Assembly (NCBI GenBank): GCA_019683695.1
Contig: JADGHX010000010.1
Span: 1 to 47,739, forward strand
Source: Steroidobacteraceae bacterium
Lineage (GTDB): Bacteria > Pseudomonadota > Gammaproteobacteria > Steroidobacterales > Steroidobacteraceae
Length of the DNA: 47,739 nucleotides
Direction of reading: 5' to 3'
The position numbers and the translations under genes are program-made. Shown here piece by piece: positions 8,848 to 17,064 of the stretch; positions within the stretch are counted from its first letter, which is position 1; every line of letters starts with the position of its first letter. The notes below the pieces were generated by a model, which saw nothing but the letters and a program-made list of their open reading frames with translations, was not told where the DNA came from and made no database searches.

Positions 8848-9115
8848 TCATCGCTCCTTCGGTTCCCGTTCTTCCACGCCAGGAACCCTTCGGGAGCACG
8901 CGTGGTTCCTACGCTTGAGCGCGGGATAGTGTTCGCGCGCAGCGCTCGCGAACGGACTTCAGCATGAGCCTCGCCATAAAGGCGAGCGCGACTGACGTGA
9001 CAGGTGCGAGCCGCTTCATGCGTGCTTGCGATCGGGCGCAAACAGGCGCGAGATAGGTTATGGCCCGAACACCGGCGGCGCTCCTCGGGCAACCGGACAT
9101 GCACGCGGTTGACGT

Positions 9116-10855
9116 ATGAGCCTCGAACACCGCCCGATCGAGCTGACGGACGCGGCCTCCGCGCCCTGCACGCTCGTGGAGGCGCTCGAGTGGCGCGCCT
9201 CCCGAACGCCTGATCGCATCCACGTGCAACTTGCGGACCGTGACGGCCGCGTCCGCGACATCCCCTTTCGCGCCCTGCGCCGTGAAGCCATCGCGGTGGC
9301 GGCCGGGCTCCGGCGTCGCGGCGTCCGGCCCGGCGATACGGTCGCGATCATGTTGCCCACGGGGTACGAGTTCTTCGGTGCCTTCTACGGCGCACTGTAC
9401 GCCGGTGCCATTCCCGTGCCGCTGTATCCGCCTGCGCGCGCGACGCATCTCGAGTCTCACCTCAAGCGGCTGACAGGCATCCTCGCGAATGCGGACGCGC
9501 GCGTGCTGCTGACGTTCGGCCGTGCGAGGCTCCTCGCCCCGCTTCTGCGCATGCGCGGTGCACACCTGTGCACCGTCGCCACAGTCGAAGAGATCGCCGA
9601 TCGACAGGCCTCGCTGGCACCGCCCGACCTCGATCCGGAAGACACCGCCTTTCTTCAATACACCTCGGGCAGCACAGGGCAGCCGAAAGGCGTAGTGCTC
9701 ACGCATGCGAACCTGCTCGCCAATCTGAATGCGATGCAGGAAGCCACAGGCGTCACGGCATCGGACTGCTTCGTCTCGTGGCTCCCGCTCTACCACGACA
9801 TGGGACTCATCGGCGCCGCTTTCGGGTCGCTGGTGTTCGGCTTCCGGCTCGTGGTGATCTCGCCGCTCGACTTCCTCGCGCGCCCGGAGCGCTGGCTGCG
9901 CGCCATCCAGCAGCAGCGCGCAACGATCACGGCCGCGCCGAACTTTGCCTACGAGCTCTGTGCGAACAAGGTGGACGAGCATGCCATGCTGAGGGTGGAC
10001 CTGAGCTCGTTGCGGCTCGCGTTCAACGGGGCGGAACCGGTGAGCGTGCGCACGCTGGACCACTTCACGCACCGCTTCGAGCTGTGCGGCTTCCGTCGCG
10101 AAGCCCTCATGCCCGTGTACGGTCTGGCGGAATGCGCGCTGGGACTCGCCTTCCCGCCACCGGGACGAGGGCCGCGCGTGGACCGGGTGAATCGGGAAGC
10201 GTTTCTGCGGGAGGGCGTTGCGCGGCGCGCGGCGGAGCACGATTCCGCGCCGCTGTGCGTGGTCTCCTGCGGCCACGCGTTGCCGGGACACGCCATTCGC
10301 ATCGCAGACGGCGACGGCCGTACGCTGCCGGAGCGGCGGCAGGGGCGCATCGAGTTCAGGGGCCCGTCGGCGACGCGCGGCTATTTCCGCAATCCGGAGG
10401 CGACCGCGCGCCTGTACGACGGCGACTGGCTCGACACCGGCGATCTCGGCTACCTCGCGGATGGCGAGCTGTACGTCACCGGCCGTGCGAAGGACATCAT
10501 CATCCGTTGCGGGCACAAGATTCATCCGCAAGAGCTGGAGGAATGCATCGCGCGGCTTCCGGGGGTGCGCAAGGGCGGAGTGGCGATATTCCCCGCGACG
10601 GACCCCGAGCATGAGACCGAGCGCGTCGTGGCACTCGTCGAGCTCCAGGAGCGGCGCCTCGGTCTGCGCAACGATCTCACCGCTCTGCGCAACGAGCTCA
10701 CCTCGCAGATCAATCACCGCGCGCTGGAACTGATCGGCATGCCCGTGGATGAAGTGGTGTTCGTGGCGCCGCGCACGGTACTCAAGACCTCGAGCGGGAA
10801 GATCCGCCGTACGGCGTGCCGCGAGGCGTACGAGCGAGGTGAGTTCAGGAGCTGA
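9116..10855 (+). CDS. Fatty acyl-AMP ligase (FAAL), AMP-binding superfamily
   Basis: 579-residue adenylate-forming enzyme of the FAAL type, which activates a fatty acid as acyl-AMP and passes it to an acyl-carrier protein rather than to CoA. The P-loop YTSGSTGQPKGV begins at Tyr182; later motifs include WLPLYHDMGLIG, APNFAYELC, YGLAEC, the WLDTGDLGYL ATPase motif, GRAKDIIIRCGHKIHPQELE and the C-terminal catalytic lysine in KTSSGKIRR. The phrases SWLPLYHDMGLIG and NFAYELC are characteristic of FAALs rather than acyl-CoA ligases. No carrier protein, polyketide synthase or peptide synthetase is fused or adjacent, so the product cannot be named; a dedicated carrier must be encoded elsewhere. Confidence 0.9.
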   Translation: MSLEHRPIELTDAASAPCTLVEALEWRASRTPDRIHVQLADRDGRVRDIPFRALRREAIAVAAGLRRRGVRPGDTVAIMLPTGYEFFGAFYGALYAGAIPVPLYPPARATHLESHLKRLTGILANADARVLLTFGRARLLAPLLRMRGAHLCTVATVEEIADRQASLAPPDLDPEDTAFLQYTSGSTGQPKGVVLTHANLLANLNAMQEATGVTASDCFVSWLPLYHDMGLIGAAFGSLVFGFRLVVISPLDFLARPERWLRAIQQQRATITAAPNFAYELCANKVDEHAMLRVDLSSLRLAFNGAEPVSVRTLDHFTHRFELCGFRREALMPVYGLAECALGLAFPPPGRGPRVDRVNREAFLREGVARRAAEHDSAPLCVVSCGHALPGHAIRIADGDGRTLPERRQGRIEFRGPSATRGYFRNPEATARLYDGDWLDTGDLGYLADGELYVTGRAKDIIIRCGHKIHPQELEECIARLPGVRKGGVAIFPATDPEHETERVVALVELQERRLGLRNDLTALRNELTSQINHRALELIGMPVDEVVFVAPRTVLKTSSGKIRRTACREAYERGEFRS

Positions 10856-10921
10856 GCTCATGGGCGCGCTTCTTGCGCCAGGTCAAGTGAGCTACGGTCG
10901 ACGTCTGTGCCGGAGACGGGA

Positions 10922-11470
10922 ATGAGCGCACTGGCTCCGATCACGTTCGAGCTTCATCCCCATCGCACGCTCAGCGACAGCAGTGCGCGCTTGTTCCTCG
11001 CAAGCGTGTTCACAGTGAGCTTCACAGGCGCCGCTATCGCAGCCGCGTACGGTGCATGGCCGGCACTGGTTTTCGCGGCCCTGCAGTTCGCCGGCATCCG
11101 CGCGGCGCTCCGCCACAACATGCGGGAACGGGACGACCTCCATCTCATCATCATTGGTGAAGACACGGTGACCGTGCAGATCACCGAACGGGGCCGCACC
11201 ACGACCGCCCACCTGGCGCGACACTGGACACGCGTACGGCTGTGCCCGTCCCCGTTCGCGCTGCACCCCGCGCGTCTGATGGTGGAAAGCGAGGGCCGCG
11301 CCTACGAGATCGGTTCGTTTCTCACCGACGAGGGGCGGCGCGCGCTGAGCCGCGAGCTCACGCTCGTCATCGGCCGCATGGGCGAGTCGCCGCAACTTCC
11401 ACTCCATTCCGCGGTCGCGCAGACGGCCGCCACACTGCCGCCGGCGGCACCCGCCGGAAGGGACGCATGA
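10922..11470 (+). CDS. DUF2244 domain membrane protein
   Basis: 182-residue protein with a short N-terminal domain (ITFELHPHRTLS), two membrane helices (about residues 24-60) and a soluble C-terminal part with the DUF2244-like strands RARLMVESEGRAYEIGSFLTDEGR. DUF2244 proteins are often encoded with cytochrome oxidase genes, where their role is unclear. Start ATG 10922 has GGAGACGGG just upstream; an earlier GTG at 10907 is less likely. Its stop TGA overlaps the first ATG of the oxidase subunit gene (ATGA, 11467-11470), so the two should be translated together, which supports an assembly or accessory role for the oxidase. Confidence 0.85.
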   Translation: MSALAPITFELHPHRTLSDSSARLFLASVFTVSFTGAAIAAAYGAWPALVFAALQFAGIRAALRHNMRERDDLHLIIIGEDTVTVQITERGRTTTAHLARHWTRVRLCPSPFALHPARLMVESEGRAYEIGSFLTDEGRRALSRELTLVIGRMGESPQLPLHSAVAQTAATLPPAAPAGRDA

Positions 11471-13089
11471 TGAGCACTCCGCTTTCGCCTCCACACGCCG
11501 AAGCGCCCGCTCTCCACGACGAGCACGCAAAGCCGCACGGCTGGCGGCGCTGGGTCTTTGCGACCAATCACAAGGACATCGGCACGATGTACCTCGTGTT
11601 CTCGTGCCTCATGTGGATCGTGGGCGGCGCGTTCGCGATGCTCATCCGGCTCGAGCTGTTCCACCCGGGGCTGCAGTTCCTCGATCCGACGTTCTTCAAT
11701 TCGCTGACGACCACGCACGGGCTGACGATGATCTTCGGCGCCATCATGCCCGCGTTCGTGGGACTTGCGAACTGGATGGTGCCGCTGCAGATCGGGGCGC
11801 CCGACATGGCGCTGCCGCGCCTCAACAATTTCAGTTTCTGGATCCTGCCCTTCGCGTTCGCGATCCTGCTCGGCACGTATTTCGTTCCGGGCGGCGCGCC
11901 CGGCACCGGATGGACGCTCTACCCGCCACTGTCGCTGCAGCAGGGCGATGCGTTTCCGATGACCATCTTCGCGATTCACCTGATGGGCATTTCCTCCATC
12001 CTGGGCGCCATCAACATCATCGTGACCATCATGAACATGCGCGCGCCGGGCATGACGCTGCTGCGCATGCCGCTCTTCGTGTGGGGCTGGCTGATCACCG
12101 CGTACCTGCTCATCGCGGTGATGCCCGTGCTCGCAGGCTCGGTGACGATGCTGCTCACCGATCACTACTTCGGCACCACGTTCTTCACCGCGGCCGGGGG
12201 TGGCGATCCGGTGATGTACCAGCACCTGTTCTGGTTCTTCGGGCACCCCGAGGTGTACATCATGATCCTGCCGGGGTTCGGGCTGATCTCCGAGATCATT
12301 CCGGCGTTCTCGCGCAAGCCGATCTTCGGCTACGAGACGATGGTGTATGCCATTGCCTCGATCGCGTTCCTCTCCTTCATCGTGTGGGCGCACCACATGT
12401 TCACCGTGGGCATGCCGCTCGCGGGCGAGCTCTTCTTCATGCTCACGACGATGCTCATCGCCATTCCCACGGGCGTGAAGGTCTTCAACTGGACGGCGAC
12501 GATGTGGCGGGGAAGTCTCTCGTTCGAGCCGCCGATGCTGTTTGCGGTCGCCTTCATCTTCCTGTTCACGATCGGCGGCTTCTCGGGCCTGATGGTCGCC
12601 ATCGTGCCGGCGGACTACCAGTACCACGACACGTACTTCGTCGTGGCGCATTTCCACTACGTGCTGGTCACCGGCGCGTTGTTCGCCATTCAGGCCGCCG
12701 TCTACTACTGGCTGCCCAAGTGGACGGGCAACATGTACGACATCCGCCTTGCCAAGTGGCACTTCTGGCTCTCGGCCATCTCCGTGAACGTGCTGTTCTT
12801 CCCGCAGCACTTCCTGGGCCTTGCGGGCATGCCCCGGCGCATCCCGGACTACCCGGTGCAGTTCACGGACTGGAACATGGTCTCCTCGATCGGCGGATTC
12901 GTGTACGGGGTGTCGCAGTTCCTGTTCGTGTACGTCATCTGGAAGTGCGTCAAGGTGCCCAACCCCGTGGGCGATCGCGCCTGGGAGGGCGCACGCGGCC
13001 TCGAGTGGGAGCTCAGCTCACCGCCCCCGTATCATTCCTGGGAAACGCCACCTTCTCCCGCAATCGTGGCGCGGGGCGCAGAGCACTGA
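11467..13089 (+). CDS. ctaD: Cytochrome c oxidase subunit I (aa3 type)
   Basis: Catalytic subunit of a haem-copper oxidase, inner membrane, 540 aa, reducing O2 to water with proton pumping. Metal ligands are visible: low-spin haem His84 (THGLTM), CuB ligands His260 with the cross-linked Tyr264 in GHPEVY, His309-His310 in WAHHM, and haem a3/a ligands His395 and His397 in VAHFHYV. Glu262 within HPEVY marks the A1-type D-channel. Two start codons (11467 and 11470) are adjacent; both overlap the DUF2244 stop. Unusually, no subunit II, subunit III, haem-synthesis or Cox11 gene adjoins it, so this copy depends on partners elsewhere or is a second, isolated copy. Confidence 0.97.
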   Translation: MMSTPLSPPHAEAPALHDEHAKPHGWRRWVFATNHKDIGTMYLVFSCLMWIVGGAFAMLIRLELFHPGLQFLDPTFFNSLTTTHGLTMIFGAIMPAFVGLANWMVPLQIGAPDMALPRLNNFSFWILPFAFAILLGTYFVPGGAPGTGWTLYPPLSLQQGDAFPMTIFAIHLMGISSILGAINIIVTIMNMRAPGMTLLRMPLFVWGWLITAYLLIAVMPVLAGSVTMLLTDHYFGTTFFTAAGGGDPVMYQHLFWFFGHPEVYIMILPGFGLISEIIPAFSRKPIFGYETMVYAIASIAFLSFIVWAHHMFTVGMPLAGELFFMLTTMLIAIPTGVKVFNWTATMWRGSLSFEPPMLFAVAFIFLFTIGGFSGLMVAIVPADYQYHDTYFVVAHFHYVLVTGALFAIQAAVYYWLPKWTGNMYDIRLAKWHFWLSAISVNVLFFPQHFLGLAGMPRRIPDYPVQFTDWNMVSSIGGFVYGVSQFLFVYVIWKCVKVPNPVGDRAWEGARGLEWELSSPPPYHSWETPPSPAIVARGAEH

Positions 13090-13185
13090 CGACACAGCCC
13101 CGGCGGATGTGCGATCCTGCGCCGGGCCGTGTGCGCACCGCGCACACGGCATCGGTGCAAACGTTCGCTCACTGCAAGCTCCGCA

Positions 13186-13521
13186 ATGATCTATCACATG
13201 TGCCGCCGCGAAGAGTGGGAGGCGGCGCTCCGCGCTGGAACCTACGCCGGATCCTCACAGGATCTCGCGGATGGCTTCATTCACTTTTCCACGGCCGAGC
13301 AGTTGCCCGGCAGCGCACGCAAGCATCGCGCGGGCCAAACCGGGCTCGTGCTCCTCGTGGTGGATCCTCAGGCGCTGGGCGCAGCCCTGCGCTGGGAACC
13401 TTCCCGCAACGGTGCGCTGTTTCCACATCTCTACGGCAACCTGCCGCTCTCCGCCGTGCGCGCGGTACATGACCTGCCGCTCGGTGCGGATGGCGTGCCC
13501 ATCCTGCCCGCGCTCGACTGA
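13186..13521 (+). CDS. DUF952 family protein
   Basis: 111-residue soluble protein with the DUF952 signature: IYHMCRREEWEAA at the start, YAGSSQDLADGFIHFSTAEQLPGSA in the middle and LFPHLYGNLPLSAVRAVHDLP towards the end. DUF952 proteins resemble ADP-ribosyl-transferase-like folds, but no activity is established for this group. The ATG at 13186 is preferred over an upstream in-frame codon at 13129 because it begins at the conserved IYH motif. It lies between the oxidase gene and mltA without sharing an obvious operon. Confidence 0.88.
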   Translation: MIYHMCRREEWEAALRAGTYAGSSQDLADGFIHFSTAEQLPGSARKHRAGQTGLVLLVVDPQALGAALRWEPSRNGALFPHLYGNLPLSAVRAVHDLPLGADGVPILPALD

Positions 13522-13613
13522 GCACACGAAGCCGCCTGCCCGGCTGAAAACGCTAGACTCCGACGTTCGCAAGCTACCCGGTACGGGCAGCGTCCTGAAA
13601 TTTTGCACAGACG

Positions 13614-14816
13614 ATGGAAGACCACGGTTCCGCACCCCGCAACGATTTGTCTCTCACTCGCGTTCTGGCGGCGCTCCTTTTGAGCCTTGCGCTGGTCGCC
13701 TGCGCGCCCCAGCCGCAGCGCGCGCCACCGAAGGCGCCCGTGCCTGTCGTGCCCACTTCGCCTTACGAGCGCGCGAGCTGGTCCCAGCTTCCCGGCTGGC
13801 AATCGGACGCCCTCCACGAGGCATGGCCGGCGATGCTCGCCAGTTGCCGTGCGCTTCGCTTCCGCGCGGAATGGAGCGTCCCCTGTACAGCCGCACAGGG
13901 CGTGACGGGCGCGACGGCCGACGAGGTCCGCCGATTCTTCGGGCAGTACTTCGAGCCCTACCAGGTCGTGAAGTACAACGGCACCGTGCGAGAGGACACG
14001 GGCCTGGTCACCGGCTATTACGAGCCGCAGTTGCTCGGCGCTCGCACGCCCTCCGCACAGTTCCATACGCCGCTCTATGCGCCACCGCCGGACCTGCTCA
14101 CGATCGACCTCGCCTCCGTCTATCCCGAGCTGAAAGGCCTGCGCCTTCGCGGCCGGCTCGAAGGCAACCGCGTTGTGCCGTACTACAGCCGTGCGGAGCT
14201 TGCGAACAACCCTGCCGTGCGCGGGCGCGAGATCGTGTGGGTGGACAACGCGCTCGATGCGTTCATGCTGCAGGTTCAGGGATCCGGCCGCGTGCTGCTG
14301 ACCACGGGCGAGGTCATTCGCCTGCAGTACATGGATCAGAATGGGCACCCCTATCGCTCGATCGGCCGCTATCTCGTGGACAACGGGTTCCTGACGACGG
14401 AACAGGCCACGATGCCGGGCATCCGCGCGTGGCTCGCGAGCCACCCGGACAAGCTGCAGGAGGTGCTGAACGCCAATCCGAGCGTCGTGTTCTTCCGCGA
14501 AGAGCCGATCACCGACCCGGCGCAGGGCCCGAAGGGCGCTCAGGGCATTCCGCTCACGCCCGGCCGCTCGATCGCCGTGGACCCGGCATTCGTGCCGCTC
14601 GGCACGCCGGTGTTCCTCGCCACGACCTTTCCCGCCTCGACGCAGCCGCTCGAGCGGCTGGTCATCGCACAGGACACCGGTGGCGCGATCAAGGGCGCGG
14701 CGCGCGCGGACCTTTTCTGGGGCACCGGGATCGGTGCCGGCGAGCTCGCGGGCAAGATGCGCCAGCCGTGCCGCATGTGGATCCTCTGGCCGCGCAACGT
14801 GCCGCTGCCACGATAG
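13614..14816 (+). CDS. mltA: Membrane-bound lytic murein transglycosylase A (MltA), lipoprotein
   Basis: Peptidoglycan lytic transglycosylase that cleaves the MurNAc-GlcNAc bond with formation of 1,6-anhydroMurNAc. The N-terminus has a hydrophobic signal with lipobox LALVAC near residue 30, giving an outer-membrane lipoprotein. The MltA domain spans about residues 100-260 (TGYYEP, MQVQGSG) and the 3D domain is at the end, with the catalytic Asp in AQDTGGAIKG and the partner Asp in ADLFWGTG. 400 aa fits the family. It ends 6 bp from the convergent TonB receptor gene, with no terminator between. Confidence 0.93.
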   Translation: MEDHGSAPRNDLSLTRVLAALLLSLALVACAPQPQRAPPKAPVPVVPTSPYERASWSQLPGWQSDALHEAWPAMLASCRALRFRAEWSVPCTAAQGVTGATADEVRRFFGQYFEPYQVVKYNGTVREDTGLVTGYYEPQLLGARTPSAQFHTPLYAPPPDLLTIDLASVYPELKGLRLRGRLEGNRVVPYYSRAELANNPAVRGREIVWVDNALDAFMLQVQGSGRVLLTTGEVIRLQYMDQNGHPYRSIGRYLVDNGFLTTEQATMPGIRAWLASHPDKLQEVLNANPSVVFFREEPITDPAQGPKGAQGIPLTPGRSIAVDPAFVPLGTPVFLATTFPASTQPLERLVIAQDTGGAIKGAARADLFWGTGIGAGELAGKMRQPCRMWILWPRNVPLPR

Positions 14817-14822
14817 CGTTGT

Positions 14823-16940
14823 CTAGTAATTGGCCGTGAAGACGACGCGTGCCACGCGTGGCGAGCCGGGTGTGATGTTCGTGTTGTTGTGCGCGAACTC
14901 GAAATACTCCTCGTCCGCCACGTTTTCCACGTTGAGCTGCACGCGGAAGCGCTCGCTGATCGTGTAGTACACGGCAGCGTCAATACGCGTGTAGTGGGGC
15001 AGCGTCACGTTGCTCGCAGGCGTCACTCGATTTTCCGTCGCGGCGAGAATATCGCCGCGATGGATCACACCCAGGCCCACCGCCCACGCGGGTGACAGGT
15101 CGTAGCGGTTCCAGAGCGAGAACGTGTGCCTGGGGAGGCTCGCAAGCCGCGCACCCCGGCGGATGTTGTTCGCCTGGTCCGAGAGGATCTCGCCATCCTG
15201 ATACGCGTACGCGCCGATGACGCTCCACCGGTCCGTCACGCGGCCCGTGAGCCCGAGCTCCAGTCCTTCAGTGCGCTGCCCATCCACGAGAATGGACCCC
15301 GCGGCGGGATCGTTGGGATCCGCCGGCGCAATCACGTTCGTGCGCTGGAGTCGAAAGACGGCTGCGGTGAGCGACAGATCCGGCAGCGCGTCCCACTTCG
15401 CGCCGATCTCGTAATTCGTGAACTCTTCGGGCTCCAGGGACTCGTTGCTCGCCGAGAGCGAGCTCAACTGATCTCCGGCGCGGGGCTGGTGTGTGCGGCC
15501 GTAGCTCGCATACACCGACATCTGCTCCCACGGCTTGAACACCACACCTGCGCGCGGCGAGAACAGATCGTCATCCGAGCTGAAATCGAGCCCCGTGCGG
15601 TTGTCGTGCAGATCCACCTGGAAATCGTCATAGCGCACGCCGGCAACGATCATCCATTTCGGCGAGAGGTGAATCTCGTCCTGCACATACAACGCGGCAA
15701 TCTTCGCCGTGCCGTCGTTGTCGGCATCCGAGCCGCTCGGGCGGAACGTCACCGGCAACGTGGTGCGCGGATCGCTGACCGGCACGATCACGTTCTGTGC
15801 CCCGCCGGGGAAGAAGCCCGTCTGGCGCAGGTTCTGCGTGTCCTGCCGGCCGAGCTCGAGCCCCGCGAGCAGCTTGTGCTCGATGCTGCCGCTTGCGAGC
15901 GTGAAGGTCAGGTCCGTCTGATTGAACAGGTTCTCCCGCTCCATCGCATTGTTGTAGGCCTGGATCTGTACGCTCGTCCCGCCATCGCCCACCGGCCCCG
16001 GATAGACGTTCTGATAGAACTTGTCGTAGTGTGCGAAGCGCGTGCGGTTGCGCAGAACGACGTCGTCGCTGAATTGATGCTCCACCAGCGCATTCGCCAT
16101 TCGCGCGGTGGTGTGCGTGGGGGACTGGGCCGGGTCGCCGAAGAATGTGGAAGGGTCCGTGTCGAGCGGCCGGCCCTCGAACGAGGAAACGCCACGATCC
16201 GCCACGCGCTCGTCGTGGAAGTATTCGACGCCGAAGGTGAGCTGCGTCCGCTCGCCGGCACGCGCGCTCACGGTGGGATTGAAACCGTATCGCTCGAGCG
16301 TCACCGAGTCCCGATAGCTGTTTGAATCTTCGTACATGCCGTTCACGCGGAACGCGAACCGGTCGTTCACGCCCTGCCCGACATCGGCCGAGATGCGCGA
16401 ATTGCCGAACGACCCTCCTTGCAGCGTGAGCTGCCGCACGGGGCTCCACACCGGCTGCTTGCTCACGCGATTGATGACGCCGCCCACGCCGCCGCGCCCG
16501 AACAGCATGCCGTTCGGGCCCTTGAGCACCTCGACCCGGTCGATGTTGTAGAGGTCGCGGTAGTACTGGACGTCGTCGCGCAGGCCGTCCAGAAAAAAGT
16601 CGCCGGTGGAGCTGCTGCCGCGGATGACGGGTGTCTCACGATTGCCCTCCCCCTGCATCATGCTCACGCCGGGCACGTAGAGCATGGCATCGCCGATGTT
16701 CTGCACGTTCAGGTCGTCCATCATCCGGCGCGTGACGACGCTCACCGAGAGCGGCACATCGATCAATGGCGTGTCCGTGCGAGTGAGCGAAGGCGCAAGC
16801 GGTGCGCGATAGCCTTCCTCCTCCGCCGCCACGGCACTCACCTTCGGCAAGGTCGTCACCGAAGTGGCGGCGGGTTCTTGCGCGAAAGCCGCGGCGGATA
16901 GCGCCGCGAGCGCGGCAACGCACCGGGAGCTGTGCTTCAT
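14823..16940 (-). CDS. TonB-dependent siderophore receptor
   Basis: Outer-membrane beta-barrel receptor of 705 aa that imports ferric siderophores with energy from TonB. The signal peptide is MKHSSRCVAALAALSAAAFAQ; the plug domain follows (PLSVSVVTRRMMDDLNV, NIGDAMLYVPGV, IRGSSSTGDFFLDGLRDD, VEVLKGPNGMLFGRGGVGGVIN). The last residues end in an aromatic strand (ARVVFTANY) as expected of a barrel. The ATG at 16940 with GAGG upstream is preferred; an in-frame ATG at 16979 lies next to the Fur box and lacks a ribosome site. The Fur-box-like palindrome at 16981-16999 predicts repression when iron is plentiful. Ligand unknown; it resembles FpvA/FhuE-like receptors, without the N-terminal signalling domain. 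Confidence 0.93.
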   Translation of the reverse strand: MKHSSRCVAALAALSAAAFAQEPAATSVTTLPKVSAVAAEEEGYRAPLAPSLTRTDTPLIDVPLSVSVVTRRMMDDLNVQNIGDAMLYVPGVSMMQGEGNRETPVIRGSSSTGDFFLDGLRDDVQYYRDLYNIDRVEVLKGPNGMLFGRGGVGGVINRVSKQPVWSPVRQLTLQGGSFGNSRISADVGQGVNDRFAFRVNGMYEDSNSYRDSVTLERYGFNPTVSARAGERTQLTFGVEYFHDERVADRGVSSFEGRPLDTDPSTFFGDPAQSPTHTTARMANALVEHQFSDDVVLRNRTRFAHYDKFYQNVYPGPVGDGGTSVQIQAYNNAMERENLFNQTDLTFTLASGSIEHKLLAGLELGRQDTQNLRQTGFFPGGAQNVIVPVSDPRTTLPVTFRPSGSDADNDGTAKIAALYVQDEIHLSPKWMIVAGVRYDDFQVDLHDNRTGLDFSSDDDLFSPRAGVVFKPWEQMSVYASYGRTHQPRAGDQLSSLSASNESLEPEEFTNYEIGAKWDALPDLSLTAAVFRLQRTNVIAPADPNDPAAGSILVDGQRTEGLELGLTGRVTDRWSVIGAYAYQDGEILSDQANNIRRGARLASLPRHTFSLWNRYDLSPAWAVGLGVIHRGDILAATENRVTPASNVTLPHYTRIDAAVYYTISERFRVQLNVENVADEEYFEFAHNNTNITPGSPRVARVVFTANY

Positions 16941-16980
16941 GGCCTGCCTCGACGGGATGGGCAAATGCAAGTCGTTCACG

Positions 16981-16999
16981 AATGAGAACGGCTCTCATT
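16981..16999. promoter_or_regulatory. Fur-box-like palindrome upstream of the siderophore receptor
   Basis: A 19-base palindrome with arms AATGAGA and TCTCATT (7 bp each, perfect) about 41 bp upstream of the receptor start. It closely follows the common Fur-box form aatgagaatNattctcatt (9-1-9 alignment, one mismatched pair). It predicts iron-dependent repression of the minus-strand receptor gene. Confidence 0.75.
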
Positions 17000-17064
17000 T
17001 TAAGCCCGAGGCCGCGGGGCACAAGATCCCCTGGGTGCGCGCTGCGCCGCGCGCGGTCGGCGCG

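Noticed and set aside
8909-10861. A 650-residue minus-strand open frame
   Set aside because: Antisense to the well-supported FAAL gene and without any recognisable motif.
11302-12810. A 502-residue minus-strand open frame over ctaD
   Set aside because: Antisense to the subunit I gene and of skewed composition (Glu/Arg/His); a shadow frame.
13098-13127. 7-bp inverted repeat after ctaD as a terminator
   Set aside because: Short stem with a 14-base spacer and no T-run; weaker than the other hairpins and not called.
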